Origin: Actinopolymorpha cephalotaxi
GTDB lineage: Bacteria > Actinomycetota > Actinomycetes > Propionibacteriales > Actinopolymorphaceae
Direction of reading: 5' to 3'
Assembly: GCF_013408535.1 (NCBI RefSeq)
Contig: NZ_JACBZA010000001.1
Coordinates: 372,001 to 436,000, forward strand
DNA: 64,000 nucleotides
Numbering within the stretch: the stretch's first letter is position 1; each line of letters opens with the position of its first letter. Positions 1-10,448 of the stretch are shown here, piece by piece. The notes beneath the pieces were generated by a model, which was given only the letters and a program-made list of their open reading frames with translations, did not search any database and was not told the DNA's origin. Both the position numbers and the translations under genes were made by a program.

Positions 1-201
1 CACGGGGTGAACGCCGAACCGGGGAGACCGGCGATGGTTCTGGTGGTCTGGACCCGGGACGTCGACGAGGCGTTCGAGAAGCTGGTCGCTGCGGGAGTGC
101 CCGCGGTCCAGGCACCCCACGATGCCGGCAACAGCAACCGCAACGCGCTGTTGCGCGATCCGGACGGCAACCTCGTGGAGATCGTCTCGAAGGTCTCCTG
201 A
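1..201 (+). CDS. VOC-family (glyoxalase-like) protein, 3' part
   Basis: The reading frame is open from the left edge, so the gene starts outside the window and only its last 66 codons are seen. The visible part has the C-terminal half of a vicinal-oxygen-chelate module: a strand (VLVVWTRDVDEAF), a helix ending in AAGVPAV, and the typical ending LLRDPDGNLVEIV, whose Glu is usually a metal ligand. VOC proteins include glyoxalase I, dioxygenases and antibiotic-binding proteins, and this piece cannot tell them apart. It converges on another VOC gene at 214-648. The family is clear, the substrate unknown. Confidence 0.7.
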   Translation, partial: HGVNAEPGRPAMVLVVWTRDVDEAFEKLVAAGVPAVQAPHDAGNSNRNALLRDPDGNLVEIVSKVS

Positions 202-213
202 CGTCGCGGCCGC

Positions 214-648
214 TCAGTCGAGGCAGAACTCGTTGCCCTCGACGTCCTGCATCACGATGCACGACTCGTTGTGGTCATCGGCCGGCAGGAGCCGTTGGCG
301 TACGGCGCCGAGTGCGACGAGCCGCGTGCATTCGGACTCCAGCGCGGCCAGGCGCTCCTCGCCGACGAGCCCGGTGCCCACCCGTACGTCCAGATGCAAC
401 CGGTTCTTGACGACCTTGCCCTCGGGAACGCGCTGGAAGTACAACCGCGGGCCCACACCTGAGGGATCGACGCATGCGAACGCCGAACCCTGGTGCTCAG
501 GCGGCAGCGAGCGATCGAAGTCGTCCCACGTGGCGAACCCGTCCGGAGGCTGCGGTACGACGTACCCCAGCACCTCGCACCAGAAGCGGGCGACACGTTC
601 GGGTTGTGCACAGTCAAAGGTGACCTGGACCTGCTTGACCGACGTCAT
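214..648 (-). CDS. VOC-family protein, glyoxalase-like domain
   Basis: 144 residues if started at the ATG at 648 (MTSVKQVQVTFDC), which follows GGTGGCTCG. An upstream in-frame ATG at 684 would add 12 residues of poor quality. The sequence shows the actinobacterial glyoxalase-like pattern: VTFDCAQPERVARFWCEVLGY at the start, a run of charged loop residues around YFQRVPEGK, HLDVRV in the middle (His as candidate metal ligand) and VMQDVEGNEFCLD at the end. The usual role suggested for this subgroup is small-molecule binding or resistance, but none is proven. It faces the GH13 gene across a shared 230-bp promoter region. Confidence 0.8.
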   Translation of the reverse strand: MTSVKQVQVTFDCAQPERVARFWCEVLGYVVPQPPDGFATWDDFDRSLPPEHQGSAFACVDPSGVGPRLYFQRVPEGKVVKNRLHLDVRVGTGLVGEERLAALESECTRLVALGAVRQRLLPADDHNESCIVMQDVEGNEFCLD

Positions 649-878
649 CGAGCCACCATAGACGCACCCCTCGGCATATCGCACTACTGCGATCTATAGC
701 GATAGCGCGTCACTATGCAGCAGGTGATCCAGGAGCGACTGCGGGCAACAGTGGGCCTCGCTGGACCGTCTGGCGATCGTTCGGTATCCCCATTAGGGTC
801 TGCCCTGCGGCATGGCCGGTTCGCGCGCCCTCGTCCCATCCGGCACGTGAGTGGATGCCCCTCGAAGGGAAGAGCCTG

Positions 879-2645
879 ATGATCAGCGACAGCGCAGAGC
901 AATCGCACGTTGACACGCCCGAGGCCAGTGACGTCTGGTGGAAGAGCGCCGTCGTCTACCAGGTTTATCCGCGATCGTTCCAGGACTCGAACGGGGACGG
1001 CATCGGCGACGTCCGCGGCATCCTCCAGCGGGTCGACTACCTGGCGGAGCTGGGCGTGGACGTGGTGTGGCTGTCGCCCATCTACCGCAGCCCGCAGGAC
1101 GACAACGGCTACGACATCAGCGACTACCAGGACATCGACCCCACCTTCGGCACTCTCGAGGATGTCGACGAGCTCATCGAGGCCCTGCACGAGCGCGGCA
1201 TCAAGCTGGTCATGGACCTCGTGGTCAACCACACCAGCGACGAGCATCCCTGGTTCGCCGAGTCCCGGTCGTCGGTCGACAACCCGAAGCGGGACTGGTA
1301 CTGGTGGCGGCCGGCCCGGGAGGGCATGGAGCCGGGCACCCCTGGGGCGGAGCCGACGAACTGGGGCTCGGTGTTCTCCGGCCCGGCCTGGGAGTACGAC
1401 GAGACCACCGGCGAGTACTACCTGCACCTGTTCAGCCGCAAGCAGCCCGACCTGAACTGGGAGAACCCCGAGGTCCGTCAGGCCGTGTACGCGATGATGC
1501 GGTGGTGGCTGGACCGCCGGATCGACGGGTTCCGGATGGACGTCATCAACCTCATCTCCAAGCATGTCCGCCCCGACGGGTCCCTGCCGGACGTGCCCGC
1601 GGAGGACGGGTTGTACGGAAGCGCGTTCGCGGCGACGGTCAACGGACCGCGGCTGCACGAGTTCCTGCAGGAGATTCACCGCGAGGTGTACGAGGGCCGC
1701 CGCGACGGGCTGCTCCTGGTTGGGGAGACCCCGGGCGCGACCGTCGAGGACGGCAAGCTCCTCACCGACCCGGCGCGCCACGAACTGGACATGGTGTTCA
1801 CGTTCGAGCACGTGTCCCTGGACCACGGCCCGGCCGGGCGGTTCGACGTCGTTCCCCTCGACCTGCGCGACCTGAAGGCGACACTCGGCCGGTGGCAGAC
1901 CGGGCTGGAGCAGGCCGGGTGGAACGCGTTGTACTGGAACAACCACGACCAGCCCCGGGTCGTCTCCCGTTACGGTGACGACGGCGCCTACCGTCGCGAG
2001 TCGGCCATGATGCTCGCGATCGTGCTGCACCTGCACCGCGGCACTCCGTACGTCTACCAGGGCGAAGAGCTCGGGATGACCAACGCCTACTTCACCTCCC
2101 TCGACGAGTACCGCGACATCGAGTCGCTCCGGTTCGCCGCGTCGGAGCGGCAGCGCGGTCAGCTCAACGACGAGGAACTGCTGAGCTGGCTGGCCGCGGG
2201 CAGCCGCGACAACGCGAGAACCCCGATGCAGTGGGACGCCACACCGCAGGCGGGGTTCACGACCGGGCAGCCGTGGATCGACGTGAATCCCCACCACGAC
2301 ACCATCAACGCCGCCGCCGAGGTGGCCGACCCCGACTCGGTCTTCCATCTCTACCGACGGCTGATCGCCCTGCGCCACGAGGATCCGGTGGTCCAGCGTG
2401 GCGACTTCCACCTGCTGCTGCCCGACGACCCGCACATCTACGCGTTCACCCGTACGTGGGGCGATGAGCAGTTGCTCGTGCTGGGCAACTTCTCCGGCAC
2501 CGAGCAGACCGTGCCGGTCGGCCCCGACTGGGACCAGGCGGCACTGGTCATCGGCAACTACCCGGCATCGCCGGCCACCGGCGGAGGACAGATCGTTCTG
2601 CGAGCGTGGGAAGGGCTCGTGCTGCGCCGGGCACCGATCCGGTAG
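879..2645 (+). CDS. GH13 alpha-glucosidase (oligo-1,6-glucosidase / maltase type)
   Basis: 588 residues. The ATG at 879 is preferred over the in-frame ATG at 855 because GAAGGGAAGAG lies just upstream of it. The TIM-barrel alpha-amylase fold is plain. DSNGDGIGD near residue 37 is the usual metal loop, DLVVNHTS is conserved region I, DGFRMDVIN carries the nucleophile near Asp221, VGET the acid/base near Glu283, and NNHDQPR the stabiliser near Asp357. A GQPWIDVNP segment and a C-terminal beta domain follow. Length and motifs fit intracellular exo-acting alpha-glucosidases of the oligo-1,6-glucosidase subgroup rather than trehalose synthase. No signal peptide is seen. No sugar transporter lies beside it, so the physiological substrate is open. 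Confidence 0.9.
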   Translation: MISDSAEQSHVDTPEASDVWWKSAVVYQVYPRSFQDSNGDGIGDVRGILQRVDYLAELGVDVVWLSPIYRSPQDDNGYDISDYQDIDPTFGTLEDVDELIEALHERGIKLVMDLVVNHTSDEHPWFAESRSSVDNPKRDWYWWRPAREGMEPGTPGAEPTNWGSVFSGPAWEYDETTGEYYLHLFSRKQPDLNWENPEVRQAVYAMMRWWLDRRIDGFRMDVINLISKHVRPDGSLPDVPAEDGLYGSAFAATVNGPRLHEFLQEIHREVYEGRRDGLLLVGETPGATVEDGKLLTDPARHELDMVFTFEHVSLDHGPAGRFDVVPLDLRDLKATLGRWQTGLEQAGWNALYWNNHDQPRVVSRYGDDGAYRRESAMMLAIVLHLHRGTPYVYQGEELGMTNAYFTSLDEYRDIESLRFAASERQRGQLNDEELLSWLAAGSRDNARTPMQWDATPQAGFTTGQPWIDVNPHHDTINAAAEVADPDSVFHLYRRLIALRHEDPVVQRGDFHLLLPDDPHIYAFTRTWGDEQLLVLGNFSGTEQTVPVGPDWDQAALVIGNYPASPATGGGQIVLRAWEGLVLRRAPIR

Positions 2646-2651
2646 TCGCCG

Positions 2652-3428
2652 TCAGGTGAGCAGAGCCGCCCGGTGGGCCAGTACGAACTCCGCCGCGATC
2701 CGGTAGCCCTGCGCGTGATCCTCCTCGCGATGCACCTCGAAGCTCGGGTCCCCGGCGCGTACCTGCCCTGCGATGTGGGCGCCGATCGAGAGCAGTCGCA
2801 GGGCGGCGAGGTCGACGATCTCCTCCGGCGTCACCCCGCTGCCGTACGCCTCGGCGAACATCCTCAGCCGGGCGGCTCGGTCCGGCTCGGTGTCCCAGCC
2901 GAACGCCTTCAGCCCCGCGGGCGGGTGGAACGGCACGAACTGGTGTGCCGCGTACGCCAGATCCCACACCCGGTTGGAAGGGCCGACGCTGTCCCAGTCG
3001 ATGATGCCGACGACCCGGCTTCCGTCGAAGACGATGTTCCACGGGGCCAGGTCGTGGTGGCCGATGCAGTCGATCCGGGTCGGCATCGCGACGTCCTGAT
3101 GGTGCCAGGCGGCCGGGTCCACCGGTTCGAAGCCCTGGGTGGCGTCGTGCATGGCGCGAATCGCGCGGGCGACCTCCACCAGCGCCTCGTCCGATCGCTG
3201 CGCGGCCGGAAGCGGGGGGTAGCCGGTCTCGCCCTCGACGAAGCTCAGCACCTCCCGGCTTCCGTCGGCACTGACGCCGAGGAACCGTGGCGCGAGTTCG
3301 AATCCGACGTTCTCGAAATGCCGCAGGAGCGCGTGCACGTTGGGGTTTCGGTGCCGAAGGTCACGTTCGACCGTGTCTCCCCGGCGAACCGGCTTCGCGA
3401 AGCGGCCACCAGACATTGCCTCAGCCAT
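2652..3428 (-). CDS. Aminoglycoside-phosphotransferase-like kinase
   Basis: 258 residues with the C-lobe of the APH/choline kinase fold. IGHHDLAPWNIVFDG holds the catalytic Asp (about 126) and the metal-binding Asn (about 131), and VVGIIDWD holds the second metal Asp (about 144). The N-lobe is short, beginning at GRFAKPVRRGDTVERDL, with EVLSFVEGE as the hinge. The family phosphorylates hydroxyls of aminoglycosides, choline, homoserine, hydroxyurea and sugars, and nothing here fixes the substrate. It ends 6 bp from the converging GH13 gene and is followed by a MATE exporter and a second phosphotransferase on the same strand, a grouping that could serve drug tolerance, but this is inference. 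Confidence 0.85.
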   Translation of the reverse strand: MAEAMSGGRFAKPVRRGDTVERDLRHRNPNVHALLRHFENVGFELAPRFLGVSADGSREVLSFVEGETGYPPLPAAQRSDEALVEVARAIRAMHDATQGFEPVDPAAWHHQDVAMPTRIDCIGHHDLAPWNIVFDGSRVVGIIDWDSVGPSNRVWDLAYAAHQFVPFHPPAGLKAFGWDTEPDRAARLRMFAEAYGSGVTPEEIVDLAALRLLSIGAHIAGQVRAGDPSFEVHREEDHAQGYRIAAEFVLAHRAALLT

Positions 3429-3454
3429 CCGGCGAGCGTACCCACGGCAGGCTG

Positions 3455-4807
3455 TCAGTCGCCGAGCCGGACCCGGCGCAGGACGACCAGCGCCGCCAGC
3501 GCGGACACCACCTCACCCATGGCCAGGCTGACCCACACCCCGGACGAACCCGTGTGGCTGAACGCGACCACGAGCGGGACCTTGATCACAAGGATCGTAC
3601 CGACCGAGATGAGGTACGACGGGCGCGCTCGCCCCAGCGACTGGAAGTACGCCGACACCAGCGGTGCGACCCCCGCGACGGCGAACCCGAGCGCGATGAT
3701 GCGCAGGGCGTTCCGGGTCGTCGACGCGACCTCGGGGTCGTCGACGAAGGCCGCCACGAGCGGGCCGGCGAACCCGACGACCGCGACGAGGACGAGTACG
3801 CCGTAGCCGACGGTGGCGCGCAGGGACAGGGTTCGTGCGCGCAGCACCCTGTCGTACAACCCGCTCCCGGCGTTGTAGCCGACCACGGGTTGCAGGCCCT
3901 GGCTGATGCCGAGTTGGGGCATCATCGCGAACGTCTGGATCCGTGCGCACACGGCGAACGCGGCCAGCGCCGTCGCGCCGCCGACACGCGAGAGCGTCGT
4001 GTTGACCAGCACCGCCAGCAGGGTGGCTCCGAAACCGGCGAGGAACGACGGAGCGCCGACTCCGAGCAGGGCGCGGATCGTCGGTGGATGGGGGCGGAGG
4101 TCGGCCAGGCCGATCCGGTACGGCCGGTGCCGCTGGCCGAAGAAGAACCACAGGCTCATCGCCGCGGAGACCGCCTGCCCGCCGACGGTGCCGATCGCCG
4201 CGCCGCGCACGCCGAGGTGGAACCCGAAGATCAGCAGGGGATCGAGCGTGATCTGCACCAGGACCGGAACGAGCCACAGCATGGTCGAGAACCGCATGCG
4301 CCCCTCGGCCCTTACCAGGCTGGAGAATCCGGTGGAGAAGATCGCTCCGGCGAGGAGGACGATCGCGTACTCGGCCGCCGGCTCGCGGGTGCTCCCGACG
4401 GCGCCGAGCAACGTCAGCAGGGGGTCCAGCGCGAGCAGGCCCACTACGGTCACCAGGACGGCTGTCGCCCAGAACACCACGAACGCGTTGCCGGCGGCCC
4501 GGGCGGCAGACCGTGGGTCGTTCGCCCCGAGGCTGCGTGACACCAGCGAGGCGCCACCGACCCCGACCGTCGTCGACACCGCGCCGAGGATCAGCAACAC
4601 GGGCGTTGCCAGGTTAACTGCGGCCATCGCGAGGGGGCCCACCCCGCGTGCGACGAACCACGCGTTGGTCAGCGCGTAGATCCCGTAGACGCCCACGGAC
4701 AGCGTGGTCTGCGAGCACGTGTGCCACAGCAGCCGGCCGACCGGCGCGGTGCCCAGCGCCGTCGCGTGGTCGATCGGCGAACGCCTGCCCGGGGGCGCAC
4801 TCACCAT
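3455..4807 (-). CDS. MATE-family multidrug/toxin exporter
   Basis: About 450 residues with roughly twelve hydrophobic segments and the internal two-fold repeat of MATE carriers. The N-terminal half has SVGVYGIYALTNAWFVARG and GGASLVSRSLGANDPRSA; the second half repeats the pattern around TTLSRVGG and GISQGLQPVVGYNAG, the latter a well-conserved MATE signature. MATE proteins expel cationic or organic compounds using Na+ or H+ gradients at the cytoplasmic membrane. The ATG at 4807 is chosen over that at 4825. It lies between two phosphotransferase genes on the same strand, close enough for joint transcription. Substrate unknown. Confidence 0.9.
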   Translation of the reverse strand: MVSAPPGRRSPIDHATALGTAPVGRLLWHTCSQTTLSVGVYGIYALTNAWFVARGVGPLAMAAVNLATPVLLILGAVSTTVGVGGASLVSRSLGANDPRSAARAAGNAFVVFWATAVLVTVVGLLALDPLLTLLGAVGSTREPAAEYAIVLLAGAIFSTGFSSLVRAEGRMRFSTMLWLVPVLVQITLDPLLIFGFHLGVRGAAIGTVGGQAVSAAMSLWFFFGQRHRPYRIGLADLRPHPPTIRALLGVGAPSFLAGFGATLLAVLVNTTLSRVGGATALAAFAVCARIQTFAMMPQLGISQGLQPVVGYNAGSGLYDRVLRARTLSLRATVGYGVLVLVAVVGFAGPLVAAFVDDPEVASTTRNALRIIALGFAVAGVAPLVSAYFQSLGRARPSYLISVGTILVIKVPLVVAFSHTGSSGVWVSLAMGEVVSALAALVVLRRVRLGD

Positions 4808-4837
4808 GCGCTGCTCACCACGCACTCACCGAACCGC

Positions 4838-5827
4838 TCATCGGGGCCGGCGGCCGAACCGCGTCATGAGGTCGGCCACCTGAACCCGCGCCCAGTCGTA
4901 CTGACTGCTGTCGGTGTGCCCGCGGTAGACGGTCTCGATCACCATGATGAGCACCAGGTGCAGGCAGTACAGCCGCCGGCGCACCTGCTCGGTCTCGGTG
5001 AGTTCGCGTTGTCCGTAACCGCGCATGAACGCGGCCGCGTCGCCGAACGCCGCGAGTTGGGTGGGCACGAAACCGGCCTCGATCAGCGGATCGCCGTAGA
5101 ACGCGCGCTCGTGGTCGATGATGCTCACGATCTTCCCGTCGCGGACCAGGACGTTGCTGTCCCACAGGTCCCACTCGACGTACCTGGGCTGGACCACCTC
5201 GTCGAGTGTCCCGGCGTGGGCGTCGAACACCTCGCGTACGACGTCGTAGTCCCAGCCGATGTCGACCTGACGGCGTTCACCGTCACGCAGCACGTCCTCG
5301 ACCATGCGGGTGAACACCGCGCGCCAGCTCTGGTCGAAGGGACCGGCGAGCGGGCCGAATCCCGTGCCACGGATGGAGTTGAGCTCGCGGTTGGCCGCGC
5401 CGAGAGCCTCCTGGTATGAATCCAGAACGGCGGGTGTCAACTCGTCCTTGACGATACCGAGGTTGTCGGCGTCGACGTACGGCATGAAGAAGTAGTCGGC
5501 ATCGCACAGCTCGTGACTGCTGTCGGCGAAGTCGACCGTCGGCACCGGCACGGTGGTCCGCTCCCGGATGAGGCGCAGTGCGGCCAGCTCGATGCCCATC
5601 GCGCCGCGTTCGTACGTCATCACCTCGACACCGGCCGGTGGCGCGATCTTGACGACGACGGCCGTGCCGTCACGCAGCCGGATCCGGTACGCGACGTTGA
5701 ACCACCCGTGCCCCAGCTCGCTCACCCAGTCGTCGCCGTCCGCCGGAACCTGGTCCGGACCGTAGGCGCGCGCGACCATCGCCTTCAGCGTCCGCGGCGA
5801 CTGGCGGTTCTTGGTGATGCTCTCCAT
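4838..5827 (-). CDS. Phosphotransferase, APH/choline-kinase fold
   Basis: 329 residues from the ATG at 5827, which follows GGGCAGGGATCA; the open frame runs further upstream without family similarity. N-lobe features are LGHGWFNVAYRIRL (nucleotide loop) and TAVVVKIAPP (lysine). The hinge area has YFFMPYVDADNLG, the catalytic loop is WDLWDSNVLVRDG with Trp-Asp in place of the common His-Gly-Asp, and IVSIIDHERAFYGD carries the metal Asp. It is probably an active small-molecule kinase related to proteins annotated as aminoglycoside phosphotransferases. It is the first gene of the leftward group with the MATE exporter. Confidence 0.85.
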   Translation of the reverse strand: MESITKNRQSPRTLKAMVARAYGPDQVPADGDDWVSELGHGWFNVAYRIRLRDGTAVVVKIAPPAGVEVMTYERGAMGIELAALRLIRERTTVPVPTVDFADSSHELCDADYFFMPYVDADNLGIVKDELTPAVLDSYQEALGAANRELNSIRGTGFGPLAGPFDQSWRAVFTRMVEDVLRDGERRQVDIGWDYDVVREVFDAHAGTLDEVVQPRYVEWDLWDSNVLVRDGKIVSIIDHERAFYGDPLIEAGFVPTQLAAFGDAAAFMRGYGQRELTETEQVRRRLYCLHLVLIMVIETVYRGHTDSSQYDWARVQVADLMTRFGRRPR

Positions 5828-6005
5828 TGATCCCTGCCCGTGGCCGGAGGTATGCGACGGACGCAGCCTCCCAGCAGCCGCCGACAACGACAAGGCGGTG
5901 GCCAGCGGCTGGGAACGCGCGGTTCGGCCCTTCTCGCCTATGGACAACGGCGGCACCCGCGCTCAGTCTCGGTGCCATGAACCTCTATCTCCTCGGCACC
6001 GGGAC

Positions 6006-6275
6006 GTGGTGGTGATCCTGGTGGTCCTGGTCGGCAGACGCCTCGGCAAGCCCCGGTCGTTCCGGAAGCACGTCGGGCCGAAACAGAAGTACGAGCGCGG
6101 CACGAGCCGGGCCCTCACCCGCTCGGCGCCGCGCGGCTCGTCGTCGTGGCACGGAGGTGGGGACGCCGGTGCTGTCGGGTTCTACGGCGGGGGCTACGGA
6201 GGCGGCGGCGATGGCGGAGGCGGTGGTGGTGACTGCGGTGGCGGGGGAGGCGACGGCGGAGGGGGCGGATGCTGA
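6006..6275 (+). CDS. Small single-span protein with Gly-rich, Cys-ended tail (copy 1)
   Basis: The frame reads a short hydrophobic stretch (VVVILVVLVGRRLGK), a basic linker, then an almost pure glycine tail containing DCGGGGGDGGGGGC at the extreme C-terminus. I start it at one of the GTG codons at 6006-6012, with low certainty. The better-looking start context, CTCGGTGCCATG at 5968-5979, is identical to that of the neighbouring copy but lies in another frame, so a one-base frameshift may separate the start from the body. The product would sit in the membrane with the tail exposed. No function is known to me. Glycine-rich Cys-containing tails occur on several actinobacterial membrane proteins. 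Confidence 0.5.
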   Translation: MVVILVVLVGRRLGKPRSFRKHVGPKQKYERGTSRALTRSAPRGSSSWHGGGDAGAVGFYGGGYGGGGDGGGGGGDCGGGGGDGGGGGC

Positions 6276-6329
6276 CCTGGTCGCCCAGCCTTGTGGACAC
6301 GGCCGTCGCCCGGGATCATCCTCGGTGCC

Positions 6330-6635
6330 ATGGGGTACGTCGTGGGCACGTGGATCATCGGAATGATTCTCCTGCTGCTCCTCGTGCATTTCCTTGACGG
6401 TCGCTCGGACCGCAAGCGCCAGATGAAAGGAACCAAGGACCAGGGGCCGACCCTGCCCTTCACCCACTCCATTCCCTGGGACGGGGGGCGGAGTAGCGCC
6501 AGTGGTGGCAGTGGTCGTGCCTTCGGCGCTGACGGCGGGGGCGGCTTCTTCGGCGGAGACGGCGGCGGTGGATGGGGCGGCGGCGACTGCGGCGGGGGTG
6601 ATGGAGGCGGAGGTGGCGGCGACGGCGGATGCTGA
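6330..6635 (+). CDS. Small single-span protein with Gly-rich, Cys-ended tail (copy 2)
   Basis: 101 residues from the ATG at 6330. The N-terminus is MGYVVGTWIIGMILLLLL, a clear single transmembrane segment, then a basic/polar stretch (DGRSDRKRQMKG), then a Gly-rich tail ending DGGGGGGDGGC. The last codons GGA TGC TGA and the whole layout match copy 1 at 6006-6275, so the two are tandem paralogues. A DCGGG motif lies inside the tail in both. There is no strong ribosome-binding site: CTCGGTGCC precedes the ATG. Function unknown. The regular Cys/Asp spacing could mean metal binding, disulfide linkage or a processing tag. Confidence 0.6.
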   Translation: MGYVVGTWIIGMILLLLLVHFLDGRSDRKRQMKGTKDQGPTLPFTHSIPWDGGRSSASGGSGRAFGADGGGGFFGGDGGGGWGGGDCGGGDGGGGGGDGGC

Positions 6636-6695
6636 TCTCCGGAGCCCGCCCAGGTTGAGTAGTTTCGCCTATAGGCACGATGATCGTCGGGACTC

Positions 6696-6953
6696 ATGCT
6701 CGACCACATGACCTTTCTCTGGGCAGTCGCGGGGGTAATAGTGGCCCTGGTGGTGTTGGGCATCCTCAACATCCGCCAGCACCGGAAGCAGAGCGATGTC
6801 GTCTGGGACAACGATCGCGGTGCCGTCCAGCCCCGCGTCGACTCCGACATGCGCACCACGCGTCCGGCGTGGGGCAACTGGTTCAGTCTGGGCAGCGGTG
6901 GGGGCGGCGCCGAGAGTGAACAGGAGCGGGAAGAGCGCTACCGCCGCAGGTGA
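6696..6953 (+). CDS. Small single-span membrane protein
   Basis: 85 residues: MLDHMTFLWAVAGVIVALVV at the N-terminus is one membrane anchor, followed by a basic patch (NIRQHRKQ), a polar segment with VVWDNDRG, a short GGGG stretch and a highly charged end (EREERYRRR). It follows the two glycine-rich paralogues in the same orientation and shares their plan of one anchor plus a Gly-containing soluble tail, but it lacks the Cys motif. I know no family for it. Its place at the end of the trio suggests a shared role at the membrane. Confidence 0.5.
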   Translation: MLDHMTFLWAVAGVIVALVVLGILNIRQHRKQSDVVWDNDRGAVQPRVDSDMRTTRPAWGNWFSLGSGGGGAESEQEREERYRRR

Positions 6954-7038
6954 CGGCGGGCAGTCGCTTCCCGGCCATCGGGGGGTACGGACGATGGTGC
7001 CGGCGGGCGCCGGGGGTGGTGGATCGTAGGGTCGGCGC

Positions 7039-7764
7039 ATGCCGCCACCCGCACGATCCGGGCGCCCCGCCCGCCGCCTGCCGGCCCGGCCCCGGCTGCC
7101 GAAGACCCTGACCGCCGCGGTGCTCCCGCGCGACGACCTGGCCGACGAGGGTCACCTGCGCCGGCTCGCCTACTCCGACCTCGACCTCGCCGAACGCGAC
7201 GTCACCTCCTGCGACGTCGAGGAGTGTCTCTTCGAGGGCGTCGAGCTGCGCGGTGGCGTCCTGGCGAAGTCGACGTTCGCCGACTGCCGGTTCGAGCGCT
7301 GCGACCTCGCCAACCTCACCACGACGAGTTCCTCGCTGATCCGGTGCGAGCTGCGTGGTCTGCGTACCACCGGCCTGCACTGGACCGACGGCACCATCCG
7401 GGACGTCGTCTTCGACCAGTGCCGGCTGGACCTGTCCGCGTTCCGGTTCAGCACCCTGACCGCGGTGCGGTTCACCGGCTGCCGCCTGACCCAGGCCGAC
7501 TTCACCAACGCCGACCTGCGCAACGCGCGCTTCGACGACTGCGACCTGTCCGGCGCGCAGTTCGCGCACGCCGACCTGACCGGCGCCCGGCTCCGCAACT
7601 GCGTGCTCGCCGGCGTACGCGGCGTGGAAAGCCTGCGCGGCGCCGTGATCGACCCCGACGACCTGGTGGCGTTGAGCTACGCCCTGGCCGGTGCGCTCGG
7701 GATCGTCATCGGGACCGGCGACGATGCCGACGACCAGCCCGGCGACCGGTCCGGCGACGACTGA
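7039..7764 (+). CDS. Pentapeptide-repeat protein
   Basis: 241 residues. After an Arg/Pro-rich N-terminus (about 35 residues) the sequence becomes a chain of A(D/N)LXX-type pentapeptides, clearest at ADFTNADLRNARFDDCDL and AHADLTGARLRNCVL, which would fold as a right-handed beta helix. Cys and Phe frequently take the inward position in the first half (CDVEECLFEGVEL). The end is acidic (DDADDQPGDRSGDD). Some members of the family (MfpA, Qnr) mimic DNA and protect gyrase, but nothing here proves that. A second, independent pentapeptide gene is at 29148. Confidence 0.85.
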   Translation: MPPPARSGRPARRLPARPRLPKTLTAAVLPRDDLADEGHLRRLAYSDLDLAERDVTSCDVEECLFEGVELRGGVLAKSTFADCRFERCDLANLTTTSSSLIRCELRGLRTTGLHWTDGTIRDVVFDQCRLDLSAFRFSTLTAVRFTGCRLTQADFTNADLRNARFDDCDLSGAQFAHADLTGARLRNCVLAGVRGVESLRGAVIDPDDLVALSYALAGALGIVIGTGDDADDQPGDRSGDD

Positions 7765-7780
7765 GCAGTGCGTACGTACG

Positions 7781-10259
<2,479 letters not shown>

Positions 10260-10355
10260 GCAAGCCAGAGTTGACGCGGCGGCTATGAGCGATGTGTGGT
10301 GAAACTGTGGGACGGCTGTGACGTGCCGGAGCCCCACGCGCCCTGGCAGACGCGC

Positions 10356-10396
10356 ACGTCCTCGCGACCGGCAGGGCGCGCCGGTCGCGAGGACGT
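10356..10396 (-). terminator. 17-bp perfect hairpin after the GT39 gene
   Basis: ACGTCCTCGCGACCGGC at 10356-10372 pairs perfectly with 10380-10396 across a 7-base loop. It lies between the stop of the leftward GT39 gene and the start of the GT2-GtrA gene. No T-run follows on either side, as is common for actinobacterial terminators. It would end or reduce transcription between the two genes. Confidence 0.6.
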
Positions 10397-10448
10397 AAGG
10401 TGAAGGCGGGCCGCGACGGGGTCCGCCGCGGACGTCGGTGGTCCGGTG

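Noticed and set aside
684-2435. 583-codon open frame on the minus strand opposite the GH13 gene
   Set aside because: It is the mirror of a strongly conserved enzyme in very GC-rich DNA; the translation is Val/Arg/Gly-rich with no domain.
6194-6877. Proline-rich minus-strand frame opposite the Gly-tail genes
   Set aside because: Poly-Pro arises from reading poly-Gly DNA on the other strand.
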